Source of the DNA: Vitis vinifera | Lineage: Eukaryota; Streptophyta; Magnoliopsida; Vitales; Vitaceae | Length of the DNA: 64,000 nucleotides | Direction of reading: 5' to 3' | Assembly (NCBI RefSeq): GCF_030704535.1 | Contig: NC_081822.1 | Location: 6,201,501-6,265,500, forward strand | Shown: positions 23,201-38,200 of the stretch, piece by piece | How the letters are laid out: every line of letters begins with the position of its first letter | Numbering within the stretch: position 1 is the first letter of the stretch | Translations under genes and position numbers: made by a program | The notes under the pieces: generated by a model | Databases searched by the model: none | What the model was told of the DNA's origin: nothing | The model's input: only the letters and a program-made list of their open reading frames with translations

Positions 23201-26200
23201 ACTAAGGAGTGCCTTTTCAGTTTCTCCAAAAGTGTGCAATTCATCCATTGCAGATTTAGTCAAATTTTGCACAGAAAATGCTAGCTCAGTGATAAACAGA
23301 TGACAATGAGTTGGAGCAATTGCCACTAACTTCTTCAGTACCTCCGCCACAAGCGAATATGCATTGTCTGACAAACTGGTTGAACAACATATGTTAGATA
23401 AAGCAATAATGCAAGAGGAAATCATAATAACAATAATGCCCAAAACGGTACAAAAGCAACTATAAATTATATGTTATAGAACAAAAGGATTTTTTTTTAT
23501 TTAAAAAAAGTGTTAGATGAGACGTTGCTTTGCTCCAACATGTCACCATCATGAATACAAGTGAATGCTAGTAAGGAACAGCCAAAGTAAACCAAACACC
23601 ACAGTGGTAAAAAAAAAGGTGACTGAAAATAGATACTCCACAAGAAAGCTGACATCATATGGTTTGCACAGGTGGAAGTTAAATTTAGTTCCCATCCACT
23701 CTGTGGATCATTGGTTTTAAGGATATATTGCCAAATGAGGGGTCTCTGCATTCTTGCTAAACCTATGCAGAGACAGTTGCCTCTGTACAACTAAGAAATT
23801 AGGTGTCTGATATGGTGGCTTCAGAAAAAAGCTGACACATCATACAGCACCAATGCAGGCATAGATGTCAGTGTAAATTAATATTATTAAAAAGGGAGTA
23901 ACAGACTAGACATAGTGTAAAAATAATTAATGGCTACAACTACAATACATGATAATGAAATATGGCAAGGGTATTAATGAGTTATAAAACCCAGTGATGG
24001 TATATAGCAGAGAAACAGCTTAGATCCCATGCCATGGACACCAAGACAAGTTATGCAAGTATCAGGGAAATTGATAACTTAGAAATGGTTCTCTGCATTG
24101 CTGCTTCAACACTTGGCAGCATGGATGTAATAGTCTGCAAAAGCAAAGGTACTAACAGACTGGATCTTGTTGTCGAGTCTGGTCAGAGAAGCAGTAAGGC
24201 AAATTTAGCAATTATACAACTAGCCAAATCAATGATCATACAGGTATAAATATATGGTCAGTGATCCACAGTGGATACCCATGGTGTCTATCTCAGAATC
24301 AAGTAGACTATCATAAATGTGCACACAATCCAAAGCCCAGTTTGCTCTACCCTTCCCAGATGAGGCTTAGTGCTATCCAATCTTTCTGGGAATAAGGCAA
24401 TACAAAGTTAAATTGGTTGGCTGACAGAAGAATTAGCTCAATACATTCACCTCAAGATACTGAATAATATTTTCAGAGAAGAAACAAAAAGACTTTTTTA
24501 TAGATAAGGAAAAGTACAGTGAAGGATGAGAGGTTCTTCAAGAGATACAAATATAAAGGAGGAAAAGAAGAGAGTCAAAGACAATCGAATAAATTGGCCC
24601 AATTACTCTGGAGGGTCTAAAACGAGGAGAAGAAGAGATGCTAAGATCCTTGAATAAATTAACCCAACAAATCTAGAAGGTCTTCAAATTTCCAAATGTC
24701 TAACCTGCAACCTTACTTTAATCTGAATTAAACAAGTTGAAACAGACTGGAGATGAATGTGGTGATAAAGGATGTGAGATATTGGATAGGTCAACCATTA
24801 ATTTATAAATACAGGAATACCCACTAAATCACAGTAACAAATTGGGACTTCAAGAACAAAAAATATAAGAGAAAGAAGATTAAAAATAATAAAAATAGAA
24901 AGAGCAGCACACAGCTACTTAGAAATAACACAGGCAGCATTTGCAAGAAACATTAAAATCTATGGCATAATACACCCAACCAATTACATGTCCAAAAGCT
25001 AGTTAGAAAAACATATCATTAAATCCAGGTAACATTGAACAAATAAAATTACACAGCATAGGTACAGAAATGAACAGCATAGCAAATAACTGACTTTGCA
25101 TTACGATTACAAGCCAATTGCAAGAAACAGGTTGAATAAACAACTAAAAAATAACTAAAGTATAATTGTAAAATAAAGAAACTAAGTTGGCACAACAAAT
25201 AAATAACAGATCTACATGTTGAATAACAATAAATCATGCTATTCCAAACTCCAAAAAACAGAAAATGTTGGATAATTAAACAGTGTAACAATTATATTAG
25301 CATATCAGCAAGGCTAACAAAAGAAAGCATAGGATATCAGAAAAAGACTAACAAAAGAAATTCAGCTTCTTTTGCAATTGCAAGGAAATCATCAAAAATT
25401 GACAAAAGAAAGTAAGAAACAGGATCCAACATGTTATGTAGATAGCGTTAAAGCTCCCTCTTACCCTTCTCGTGCAAGCAATGAGCATAAAAGTCGAAGT
25501 TCTGATTGAGGTAGGTTAAGCAGTACACTATGGGCATCACATTCTCTATGTGAACCAAAAGCTGAAGGTTTGGAGGAATCATCAACTTTGGATGATGTAA
25601 CTCCAACCCCAGAAACACCACCAGAGTCTGCATTTATCTCAGCATCTGATATAGAAACCTGAGGGCCAGATGGCTGCCCAGTAGATGATGGCCCAGATTT
25701 GTCAGACACACTTGACTTGCTTTCCACATCGTCAATGATGACCTCCAATAAATTTAGAAGCTGAAACAAGAATCAGGAAAGAAAACACATTCCATGAAAC
25801 CAGGTTATTAAGTTGATGAATTTATTTCAAGGAAACCAAGATCTTATATGAAGCATTACCTGCTCCAGATGAGCTATACTCCTCAAATAAAGGGGCTGAT
25901 TCAAGAGACTCAACAGCAAAGCAACAGACAGGTATCCTTCCTGATGCAGCTTTTTATCTACAACTTCATCCTCAATCACCATCACAGCCTTGCCACGTAC
26001 CTGATCAAGGTTCTCTGGCTCCTGTAAGGGCGGATGAGGAAGCCTATACTGAAGCAAAATTTTTGCCACATAAGGGTGATTTCGAGCCAGGTAGGTCATT
26101 GTTTCGAGAATACGTCGAGACACCAAGGGAGGAACTCCTGTAAGTCAAAGACAAGACATAAGAAACTAAGAACTGTTCAGGCCTTTACCACTACACATCA

Positions 26201-29200
26201 AAACCCAGACAAAACTCTGGACCAAATTTCTCCAAATGTGACTGCAAAAGTACAGACAAAAGGTAAAAGGAACTCCAACTAACAAACTGTACACAAAGTT
26301 GTTGAGCTTAATAATCTTTTATTGTTCCCCACTGTCCATCAGAGTAGTGAATATAATAACCAAGATTTTGTCCACACCAAAGTAGAATGGATCACACAAT
26401 TTCATGAAAATTCAAACCAAAGCACCCACTATCATAAATATTTAAGTGCGCAGATAGCATTTGGGAAACAGTATACAATCACTTTGAAGGTTCAACTAAC
26501 AGAACTCTAAGGAGCACAGAACTGTTGAAATGGATATGATATGTCAATCAATTTCCACTCAACAGAGACAGAGAAATACAAACAGGGCAGGCATCCATTT
26601 TAAAAAAGGATGCAGCAATCCTGTTCCTCCACCTATTGTTCACATGGAGTTAAAATACACTGACTCAAAAAACTTAAATTTGATGAACGCAAACAGAATA
26701 CAACCTGGAGAACAGAATATTGAGATAAAACACCTGCAATATCAAACTAATTAAACCATTATTCAGAAAGACATTTCTTTTATAATTATTATCCACAAAT
26801 TATTACAGAGAGTGAACTTCTAATCATTAGATTTTTACAGCTAGGATAATACAGATTTATTCAATTCTCATAATTTTTGGCACTAAATGTTTCAAACAGG
26901 CCCCATCCTATGATGGATCTTGCACCATTAAACAAATGCCACATGACCTATTGGTTGATAACTTTTAGCTGGGGCCTGAGGTTTACAAGCAGGTAATTCT
27001 CCAGAGAGTGTGGAGTGTGGGCCTACAGAAAGAAACAAATAATTAAGGAAAATCTATAGTATCTTGAGTCTGTTGAGCAACTATCTTTAACCCATCAAAT
27101 TACTACCCCCTGCATTGCCCAGATAGAACTGAATGGCACATTAATTTGTCAAACAATTAAAGACATACTGGTGTATTGGTGTAGTACCAGTATCACAGCC
27201 ACAGGTTAAAGCCACCTACTTCAATTGGATACAGTTCTGACTCACTAACAGATGAATACTGGCACTTTCCACCAAAAAGAGTGATTAAATATGTCTTCTT
27301 TTTTTTTTTTGATAGGCAGTGATTAAATATATCTCTTACCATCAAAATATTGAGGACGAGAATACATCACATGACTTTGGCAAGCATAAAGCCGATATGA
27401 TGGCTCAGAAGTGTTTAAATGATTGGCAGGCTTCCTCGTGTCAAGCATCAGCATGTCCATGAGGAGTTTCACCAGAGCAATTCGGGTTTCACTGTGAGCA
27501 CATAAATTCAAGAGAAGCCTTTGCAGCTGTCCTTTATAAAGTGGCTGCAAAATAATATACATAAATAAATATATCATAAAGAACATGCACTAAGAGACAA
27601 TTCTATTCAAACAAGTGAGTACCTGGACAACACGAAGCAACCGAATCATAGCTTTCAAAGCTTCTGTATCAACTAAAGGAGCCCCATCAGCTTCAACAAG
27701 TTTGCCTCCCATAGACCTGCGTGGAACAATGCTTCCACCAGCTCTGTCCAGGCTGGATCCAATACCTTCACCCCTTCTTGAAGACTCACCTCTGCGGTTT
27801 CTATGGTACATACCAAAGAGGGTACGATTATGATAACGATGTGCAAACCTTTCACGGAGCATGTTTGCTTCAGCAACAAGAGCAGGAGTGAGATTGGCAA
27901 GGATAGCATCAGATGATGTTAAGAGAACCTGAGGATGCAGAACATAGTGTATTTAGTAGGGGAGACTCATAATTATACAATCAAAACTACAATTGAATGA
28001 TCAATTGTACCTCTTCTCGCAGATCCGATGGAAATGTTGCAATTATTGAGACAGTATCCATTTCAACTGGTTGGCCTTCCAGTTCCTGTGATTGATGCAG
28101 CCTTTGTGCTTGTTGTTGAGCCAGAACTTCTGCTCGGATGTCCGGCGGAAGGGCTGCCAGGAATTCTGGATCAATATCTCCAGTATTTTGCTGTTCAGTG
28201 TTTGAAGGCTGTGCCACCTGACCCTGTTGAGCAGAAAGAACTTCGGCTCGCAGCTCCTCAGGCAGAGCATCCAGGAAAGCAGGATCAATGGATCCAGAAT
28301 CAGCATCGGCATTGATTTGCTGCTCCTCCCCAGGACCAACCTGATCTGCTTCTTGGCTAGGATTTTCAGAAACTTCAGTTACACTGTGAAGAGATGCATC
28401 TCTACCGCTTAGTGGTGTAGAATTCCCAAAGGACACATTGGTCCTTCTTGTTCGAGTTGCCTGCATATCACCCAAAGGCATTCTATCTGCTGAACCTTGC
28501 CTCTCTCCACCATCATCATGCCCATCAGCACTTCCAATTTCAACGTCTAGGCTCCGAAGGCTTTCCCCTAGTGTTGCCCCGCTCCCACTACTTTCTTGGC
28601 TCACTGCTTCAACATCCCGCACAGCTGCCTCATTGTGTTCAAACTGCATTTCAACAGATTGAGAATGCATACTTGATGCATCTGTTCCTTGCAGAGATTC
28701 GGTGGCTGCAGGTCTTGTATCAGCATTATCAATGCTATCCATTGCAACAGAAGTAGGGGGAGGCACACAACTGGGTTCATTGTTCACATTGTTTTCAACA
28801 GCAGTTTCAGGCCTTATGTCTGCTTCTGATTCTTGTGATTGACTAACCTGGGGCTTACTTTCATGTTCAACTGTTGTATTCTCATCAGAAGGTTTCTCAG
28901 GGGCAGGCCGCCTCAACTGAGAAACAAGCAACTCTTCAAGGCCTTGGGGAACAGCAGATGCATTTGATCCACCACCTTGCTGGTTATCATCCACCCAAAG
29001 ATTGAGTCGGTGTCCATGACGCCCATTCCTCAGTGATCGGAAAATTGTATCCAACCGTGATGCAGTGTTCTCCGAATTCCTATCAGATAAGATCACATCA
29101 CGGGCATTCTCTGAAAAAAAAAAATACAGACCAAATATCAGATAGGAAATACAAAATTACAAGTAACAATGAAAAAAAAGGAATACAAAATCAGGATATA

Positions 29201-32200
29201 TCTGAGAGAAATTTAAAAAACTTTAAAAAAATACTAATAAAAGTAAAACAAAGGAAAATACATCAACCAAAAAGCAACCTGACTGTCTCAGAGGGGGTGT
29301 TTGTAGTGAGGATGATGGTTCCACCAAAAGAGGATGTCGAGAGGGTGCAGCATTGTCACCAGTTCTTCCCAAGAGATTATAAATAGATGTGGTACGACCA
29401 TGACGTCTAGAGCCAAAAACTTCAACTGGCATCACATGGAGAGTTTCATTAGAAAAGCTATGGTCCCTACCAAAAACCTCAATATGGTCAAAAACATTTA
29501 TTCCATTTATGCCTTCCTCCAGCCTAAGTATAACTCCATCCTCATCATCTTCATCATCCTCATCATCCTCCTCCATGACCTCCTCATCAAACTCATCATC
29601 ATCAATCTCATGATCATCTTGATCTGTGTCGGGATGTGGCAAGTGATGGACTTCATCTTCTTCAAGATCATTATGCTCCTCATCATCCTCATCTTCATCT
29701 TCATCTACTTCATCTCCATCATCTCCTGACATCTCATCATCATCTTCGTCAACAAGATTTTCTTGTGGTTGTATTTCAAATCGAATACCCACAGTATCAA
29801 TGCCATTTTCCATAACCCTTGGATCCCCAGAAGTTTCATGCATATAATCATCTTCAGTAGAAGGAACAAAACCTCCATCTAGATCCTGGTCATGTTCCAT
29901 ATCATCAGTAACAGCCTCAGACCCACCATAGGTTTGAGTGGTATTAAAAGACTCAACATGATCAGCTGCAGTAACATCATGATTAGGTTGAGATGAAGTT
30001 TCCATGGATTGTGATACATCAGCACTATCATCTACTCTTCCAGGTTGATTGTGATCAGGAGGCTTTGTAGAATTCTCACCCTTACCTGTATTAGAATCAG
30101 CAGAATGGACATGTTCTTTGGTTACCACCTCCAGCGCCTTGATAAGCCCCGTAACAGCTTTTGGTGAGTCAACATGATCCAAGTCCAATGCTTGGAGAGT
30201 TCGAGTCAATGACCTAACAAGACCCACATCTATGAAAGTAGCTGAAGCTTCTGCTGAGATATAAGCACCTGTAGGTGACCGAGCAGCCAATACATCATTG
30301 AGCAGATCAATAAAAGCTTGGATATCATTGCCGGGTGGCCTAAAACCATTAGATGAATCAACAAAGTCATTAAGTATATTACTGATCTCTGTGAAAACCC
30401 TTCTCCTTGCTTCTGTAGAGCGAACACAAGCTGCCACTAAAAATTGGCTAGCCCGGGTTGCTAGTTTATGCATCCAATCACCATCAATTTTCTTTTCCTT
30501 TTTGGAATTTCTGGAATATGGAAGAAACCTGTGAAGAATATGGTGGAATATTCCAGTAATGCAGTACACAGTAGGACCCCTTTGAGGGGGAGCCCTGCAG
30601 CCACTAACTTCAGCATCCTTTCGGAGTAGAACATTAACAGATGAAGAATACATCAAGAGAATCTCTGTCAAAAGCTTCAAAATGAACACAATCTTAGCAA
30701 GAGATGCAGAAGCTTCCTGGTTATTGAAATCATTCTCTTCAGGTGTAGTGACAATGGCTTTTCCTTTCCCCTTACTTGCAGCAACATCAATGTCCATGGC
30801 AGCTAATGAGGGGCTGTCAAGGGGCACATTTACCACAGTTTCATCTTTCGAGGGAGGTACAAAACTAATTACTGAATCCAAAAGAAGCTCAATCACATTT
30901 ACAAAACTCTGAGGAGGTTTCCGATGAACCTTGGAATTTTTGGAGTTTGGATCAGTTAGTTTTCCATGCCCACCTGTAGGGGCTATTGAGCTTGCATTAC
31001 CCAATGTGACCTTTCCATCATTATTCCTATCTTTCTCTGTTGCTTTCTCTTTCTCTTTTTCTTTCTCTTTACATTTATCTTTGTCACGATCTTTCAGCAA
31101 CACGATATACAGTCTTTCACCAACCATCTCAACTTGGCAGACAGACTGAGCAGCCTGCATAAAAATCATTGGATCCCTTGAAATGACAGAAGTCAAATTT
31201 AAAAGAAAGTTGCGGGGAGTCAGCCTTCCATTGGAATGCCTGTTAGCAGCAGCCACAAGACTGTGCCGTATTTCAGATTCCATTGCTTGCTGTAGAGTTT
31301 GAGGATCCTCAAGGACATGCCGGATTATAGTAGCAGCAACATTGTCAAACCCAGAAAAGAGGCTACTTGTTGGCAAAGACAGAAGCATGGGTAAGCCTCC
31401 ATCATCAAGAAAATTAACAGCAATGGAATGAGTTCTGGTAAGAGTAGAGCACAGCTGTAGAACAGCATGCATTGTTTCAGATGGAAGCTGGTTCCTGATA
31501 CAATTACAAGCAATCTCAATAAGTCTCTTCTGCTCATGCATATCTATATGCTTAGGAGATAATCCCAGTGTGGCCTGCAATTTGTTCTGCTTATCATCAT
31601 CAATGGTTATAGTCGTCTGCTGACTACTGACATCATCCTTCTTCAACTGCTCTGCAAGTTCTGAATTCAATTTTTGATCCACCTGCAGCAGCCGGTCAAT
31701 AGCAAGAAAAGCTGCTGTTACCCATTTTGGAACTTGAGGTTTCTCGCTGTCACATGCACCAGAATCCCATCGTGAAAGTAAATCTGTAGCAAGTTTAACC
31801 AGACCATTCTTGAAGGCAACTTCTCGTGCCACTGCATCTTCATGAAGAATAAGAGCAAGAACATGAAAAAGAGCAGATAGCATAATTACGTTTCCACTCT
31901 CTGAGGTCAAACTACAAAGCTTCATCTGGTCTATGATAAAAGTAATAACGCTAGACCTGTATTGACCATCATTTTGGGAGCAAATCATCACAAGCAGGTC
32001 TCGAACTGGAAAAGCTAGAGGCTCCTTCATCTGCAGTAGCTTTGTACATGTGGATAACAACTCTTCAACAGGAGGAAGTTGGATAACTTCTTCTTCAAGA
32101 TGCTGAGTGCTTTCATTTGCAACCTCTTCCTTTGCATCAGATCCAGAGTTCCCAAGTGACATGGCAAGTGCACGAGCAAGTTCATCATCTTCTTGAGTTT

Positions 32201-35200
32201 CTTCTGGGTGGGAAAACAACCACTCCATTGCCAACTCCACGCTGTTTGCTCCAACTTGCCGCAGAGCTTCTTCTGCTCTAGATCTGGAAAAGCCCATCTC
32301 TACAATTGTTGAAATAGCTGTCTCATTTGGAGGAGGACCAGTTATTCGAGCACTGGCATTGCTATTGACATTTTTCACTTCAACTCCAGAATAAATGTGC
32401 CGGATGATAGAAATGATTGTTGTAATGAAATCATAACTACAATCAGTAAATTGTGGATTCGTCCAAACTGGAAGCACCACCTTCAGTACCATGGACTGGA
32501 GGACCTTTACAAATGTCTCAGCATCCCGAGGAAAAGGAATATCACCATTGATCAGGGGTTGGGCAAGTAGGTGCTTTGTAAAAGGAGATAAAATAAAGGA
32601 TGATGTCACCAGATGGTCCATTAGTTTTCCATAGCTAGCTAAGGGACCATAAATCCATGAATTATCAGTTTCATCCTTTTCATCCTGCTTTGAAATCCCA
32701 TCATCAGTCTCCATAGGTGAAGCAGGAGCCCTGTTAACCGTAAAAAGCAATTGACTGGTAGCTACAAATGTAGTCAAAACTGACTGAACAACCCCATGTC
32801 CATACAAGCAATTCACCAGAACAGGATTACAGGAATCCGGCCTGTCCAGTAGAATGCCATCAATGAAATCAATAACCTTGCCAAAGTAGCGACACTTTGT
32901 TGATATGGATACCTCTGACCCAGATGGATTTACATGACCCCCAAAATTCATGTGGTCCAGAGCAATAGAAGCAAAAGTAGAAACCACAGATTTTGAAGAA
33001 GGGGACACATTCAGAGTATCATCACGTCGTCGAGGAAGCAGCATGGCCTTTCCTAACTCTTGAAACAAATGGGTAATGTGAAAAGAAAGTGATCTAACCA
33101 TGTCACAGCAAGAAGAATAATAGGATCTCTGCTTCTCATCTTCCTTTTTACTAATGACTCCAGTAGAATCAGAAGAAGCCGAATGATGCAATTGATGACT
33201 TGCTCCAAGCCGCAAGTTTGAAGAACCATCAGCAGTTAGTCGTTGAAGGCCAGTAGCACGGCCAAGGTCACGATACAAGTTTAGAAGATCAAAAAATTGG
33301 GATTCAACACTCCATCCTGACATTCTCCTTCTCAGTAATGGGTCAAGAAACTGCCTAAAGGAGTTGAATCTTTGCTCTTCACTATCATTTGCGTTCGGTT
33401 CTGATTGTTGTGACTCAGCAAAAGAACTAGCACCATCATCTTCTGTCTCAATCTTGGCATCTTCAAGGAGAGCAATCTGCCATAGGACTTCACGTTGTAC
33501 ACGTCCAATATCTTCCAAAACATCCTTGCTATCATTTCCAAATTCTGTAAGCAATGCAGTTACCCAACGATTGTCTTTGGAGGCAGCAAGAAATAGAAGG
33601 AATTCAACAAGGAAAAGTGAAGGAAAAATTCCACTATCAGGTGTTAACCTAGGATCCAGCAAAAAGGAGCCTGAGGCAACACTAAATCCAGTCAAAGCTT
33701 TCTTCAAATGATCCCTAAGAGAGGAGCAGAAAGCACGTGCGAGTGGAGCTGAGTGATGCTGAGTAAAGCCCTTGAAGACCATGGTGCTGTGTAAAGCAAT
33801 AGACATTCCTTCAGAAGACTGGGCAATATTAGGCCGTAGCAGAAGCTTCAGTAGAGCTTCAATCCCTGACTTCTCCACAAATAACCGACAAGTTTCAGAA
33901 TTTTCCATTGTTCTGTGAACCAGAACCATCACATGAAAGATGCAAAGTTGGATGAACTGCTCATTACTGATGCCTTCTGCAGCTGAATCTACTGAACCAA
34001 CCAGACAGCAATGGCCATCATTTTCTTTGTCTTCAGAATCCATCTCCATTGCAGTGGTCCCATTAACTTTTCCTGATGACCCCACATTATCATCCCCTAT
34101 TGAAGCAATTCTATCAACAATTTCAATAATTATGTCAACACCAGTGCTTCGTAATGACGATACATGACGCAAAAGCTCTTCCACAGCATTGGCCAAGGGA
34201 ACGATAGCTTCATTCATTGCTACTACATATTTCTTGGTGGTAAAAATGTCCACAAGGAACCGCAATGCCGAAGTTTCTTTCACTGCCTCTAAGCCTTTCA
34301 CATTAAGACAAATGGCACCGAGACCATTAGGAATACATGTGAGAGCCTTTGAAGAAGGAAGTATTCCAGCCACTACTGAAGATAAAAATGCATCAGGAAG
34401 ACCCAATTCATGCAAAGCAGAAAAACAAGTAGGGTCTTTATGGATAATTTCGCTCATGACAGTCACAGCTGAAAAATAAATGTCACCTCCAAATTTTTCT
34501 ACATTACCAAATATCAGTGACAGAGTGACAGGTAAAGAATTATCATGGGAGTTTTGGGATCTCGTAGAGTTTGCGGGGATATAAGTAGCAGACCCAAGCG
34601 CCTTCAACAAAACCCTAATGAGCCTCTTCTGTGAGTATAACTGATCATCACTGTATCCTGAGCTTTCACCAATGATCATTGAACTATCATTTGCTCCAGC
34701 TAAACCAATAACCCTGTGTACTTCTATCTGCAGTCTCCTTGCTAAAAGTTCTACACCCCCCAAATCTTTAAACAGGGAAACTGCTGCACTACTGTAGTCC
34801 ATGAGCTTTTGTAAAGTTTTCACAGCAAAACAGACAAGATGCATATGAGTAGGATCAGAATCTTCTAAAAGAGGTAAAAATGTGGGAACCATTCCTGAAC
34901 CCCTGATGACACTCCCAGAACTAGAAGAAGAAGATATAACATGGAGTAAATAGAACTGCAGAAGTGCTTCAACAAAGGCAAGAGATGATGGGTCATTGGA
35001 GTTATTCAGTGACAAAACCGCCCTCTGGAGCACATTGAGGAGAATCATGCGGTTACCTCCAGCAAAATTGATGCTAGATCCACTCAAAATCCGAGCACGC
35101 TCATGAGATGCTGAATATGCAGCTAATTGAGCACCTAAGGCAAGCATTGCAAGGGTTCTAATAGTTCCAGGGACAGTTTCTTCAGACCTCACAATCCTAA

Positions 35201-38200
35201 TTAATTCATTGGTATATTCTGGCTCATTGGCAAAAAAGGATACCAGCTCATCATGGGCATCATTAGATTGAACAAGAACAATGAATGCAAGAAGGCAGAT
35301 CCTGCTGTACAGTCTGCAAATTCTGGGAGAACGGAAGGCACGAGCATATCTGATCCTGGTCAACAATGAAAACCGAAGCTCAGGAGGAACATTGTACTGC
35401 TCAATATATTGTTTCATCAGTAATAGATCATCTTCTTTCCGCAAATGCAGATCTGTGATGTGGATAACACTCAAGTTAGAAGATTTTGCACTACTGGTCT
35501 CCTCAGTGCTTTCGGAATTGACACCATGCAATTCAAAATACAGAGTAGAACCTAATCGGTACTGGGATTTGTCACGATCATTTTCCATGTCTGATGGAAA
35601 CAAACTAAGCCCTTCCTCTTGGGTTCTCTCATTTGCCATAACACATGAATATAAACCCAGGCCTTCCTCCTTGCTCCCCCATCCCTGTGCTAGAGACAGT
35701 AGACAGCCATTCACAGATCCACATCCAATAAGCTTCCCACTCCCATGTAGCTTGGAGGGATTTATTTTAACTAATGCAGAAAGAGTCTCCAATGTGGCTA
35801 TAAGAATTTCAGGATCTGTTGATGTAAGCAGGAGCTTGAAATGCTGTTAAGAATAACATGGATATATTAATTTAAAATAACATCAGAACCTAAAGCTCAC
35901 AAGATACTATGAGATAACATATAAAAATGCAGTCCTAGCTTCAGAAACCTTCCAAAACAAATAACTTAAGATTCTACCATCTCTAACATACCTCTAAGCC
36001 ACCAAATGAACTCTTGTTATGGCAATTCTCTAAAATTATTTGCATCACTCGTAAAATTTGTAGAACTGCATGCTTCGGAAAAGGACTATCATCTTCTAAA
36101 GTATTATCTGACAAAAGGAGGTCATTCCTACAAGACAAGTATGTCTTGAAGTATGTATCAAAATGCAGAAACAGTGGCCTCCAATGATGAAAATTCCCCT
36201 GAAGTCAACACAACAAATAGTTGATAGAATGAAGGGAAAAAGAACTTGAAAGCTACAGAAAAGTAGTATTCTATTACCTTACTGTACTCCCAATGGAATC
36301 CAGAAAGAGGTATCGCTATATCTTGTAATGGACTCTGAATCACCTTATCAATGAATGCTTTAATTTTAGGAGGCTGCAAGAAATTATAGAATATCAGATA
36401 ATTGAAAGCAAAACAACACTACTAACAGTTTTTTATCTTCCAAGACAGGAGAAGAGAGGGAGTTAATTCCTTATTACTAGCACCCGACCATCTGAGAAGT
36501 TTTATCAATATTTCTGGAAAGGTGCCAATGATGACATAAAACTTGATATATAATCTTGCATAAATTAATGAAATGTCACTACCCAGGTATCAATTGATGA
36601 GCATAGAAGCCATTTTACCTAGAACAGCAAGCTACACTAAAACTACTTTTTTAATTATATTAGCAAATAGGATTACCATTCCTCTTGTTAAATACACTGT
36701 GTCAGCTAATTAAGCTCTTTCCCTCCTCTGTCAGGGATTTTCTTTCCCCTTGAGTGTGCAATATTTTCCCTTCAGTGTACCTTGGTTTTTTCTTGTAAGG
36801 ATGGTCTAATTTTTGCAGGACTTAACGATTGGTTATTTCTAACAATTTTTTCATACATCTTTGAAGGATTGCTCATCCTTCTTGTATTTATCTTTAAAGA
36901 TGAATGAAGAAGTTTGTTTCTGCTTCAAAAAAAATAACAAGGATGTTCCAGCTAGATGTCAACCCATCAAATATCAACAGCCAGAAGTGGACATGAACAG
37001 CTCTTCAGCCTTTACCAGGATGCTTTAACCTTATTTTCAAGTTTCAAATCCCTTTCAAATCTTGAAGAGAACGAATAATTTATCCTCTTCCCACACTCCC
37101 CCTCTCCACATCTCTATCCATCTTTATATGTGGGGAGAGCCACACACTTGGCCTCTAAACCTACTAACAGCAGTCCAAAAACCTACTAACACCTCAAATT
37201 ATTTTTGTGGAGTTTTTGGAGGATTTCTCATCCTCCTATTGTACTTATTTTTACTTACCTTAATATACTATACTGTTGTTTCTCATCAAAAAAAAAAATC
37301 TCAAATTCATGAACACTAAGAAACCATATCCAGTGCTTCTCCAACTCCTCTCTTTTCTACTTCATTAGCTGTAACAAACTGAGCCGTCCAATGTACGAAG
37401 CTCCCCATTAAAATGGGACACAGAGGAAGGCAGCCTCTTTTTACTCAAAACCACTACTCTACGACCCTTTCAAGCTCCCAACTTACTCAACAAAGACACA
37501 ATATCCCTCTCATACCTTTCTACTAGCAATCACAAAATATTGCTAAAGGAGAATTTCTCAAGAGATATCAAATAGACTCCCTTGTCCCATCAAGTCCTTG
37601 TTGGGACTGCCATTACCTAAAGCCACCTCGTCATTGCACTCATTTAAGTCCACACTCTTGGCATCTTTGGGAAGATTCTCCAAGAAGTTCACAATCAGGC
37701 CCTCACAAGAGATCACTCACAACATCCCATAACCATCACCGGGAAGTTCACAACCAAACCCTCACTAGAAATCATCCGCAATGGCTTATAACCATCACCC
37801 TCACGTTCTACTAAAAACCCCTCAATCTGATCTCTTCACATAACCAAGCTTTTGGCCATTCCCAATGATGGACCCCTGCCTTTGAAAGGGGTAGAGGAAT
37901 AAGTAGAAGACCTACTCCTCATCAAAATACCTAGGAGTTGATAACTTACCTACAAAACCTTCCACTTCAAACAAGAGGGCAGCACTTGCGTATGATGCTC
38001 TCTCCTCCTCTAGGCTCTCTGAGGAGAGAACCATTAAAGAGAAAGCCCACCTCATCAAAAACCATCCTTACACTGACCAGATCAACCAAAGAAACCCATG
38101 GCACCATCTCTTGATCCACAACATCAAGAGGTTCTCACCCATTCAACAACAAGATAGACCAACCTCTCTTAGGAGGCCAAAACTTGTAACTAGCTCCCTT

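Noticed and set aside
28028..28756. Plus-strand frames opposite UPL exon 5
   Set aside because: Shadows of the conserved coding strand with DUF4414-type repeats.
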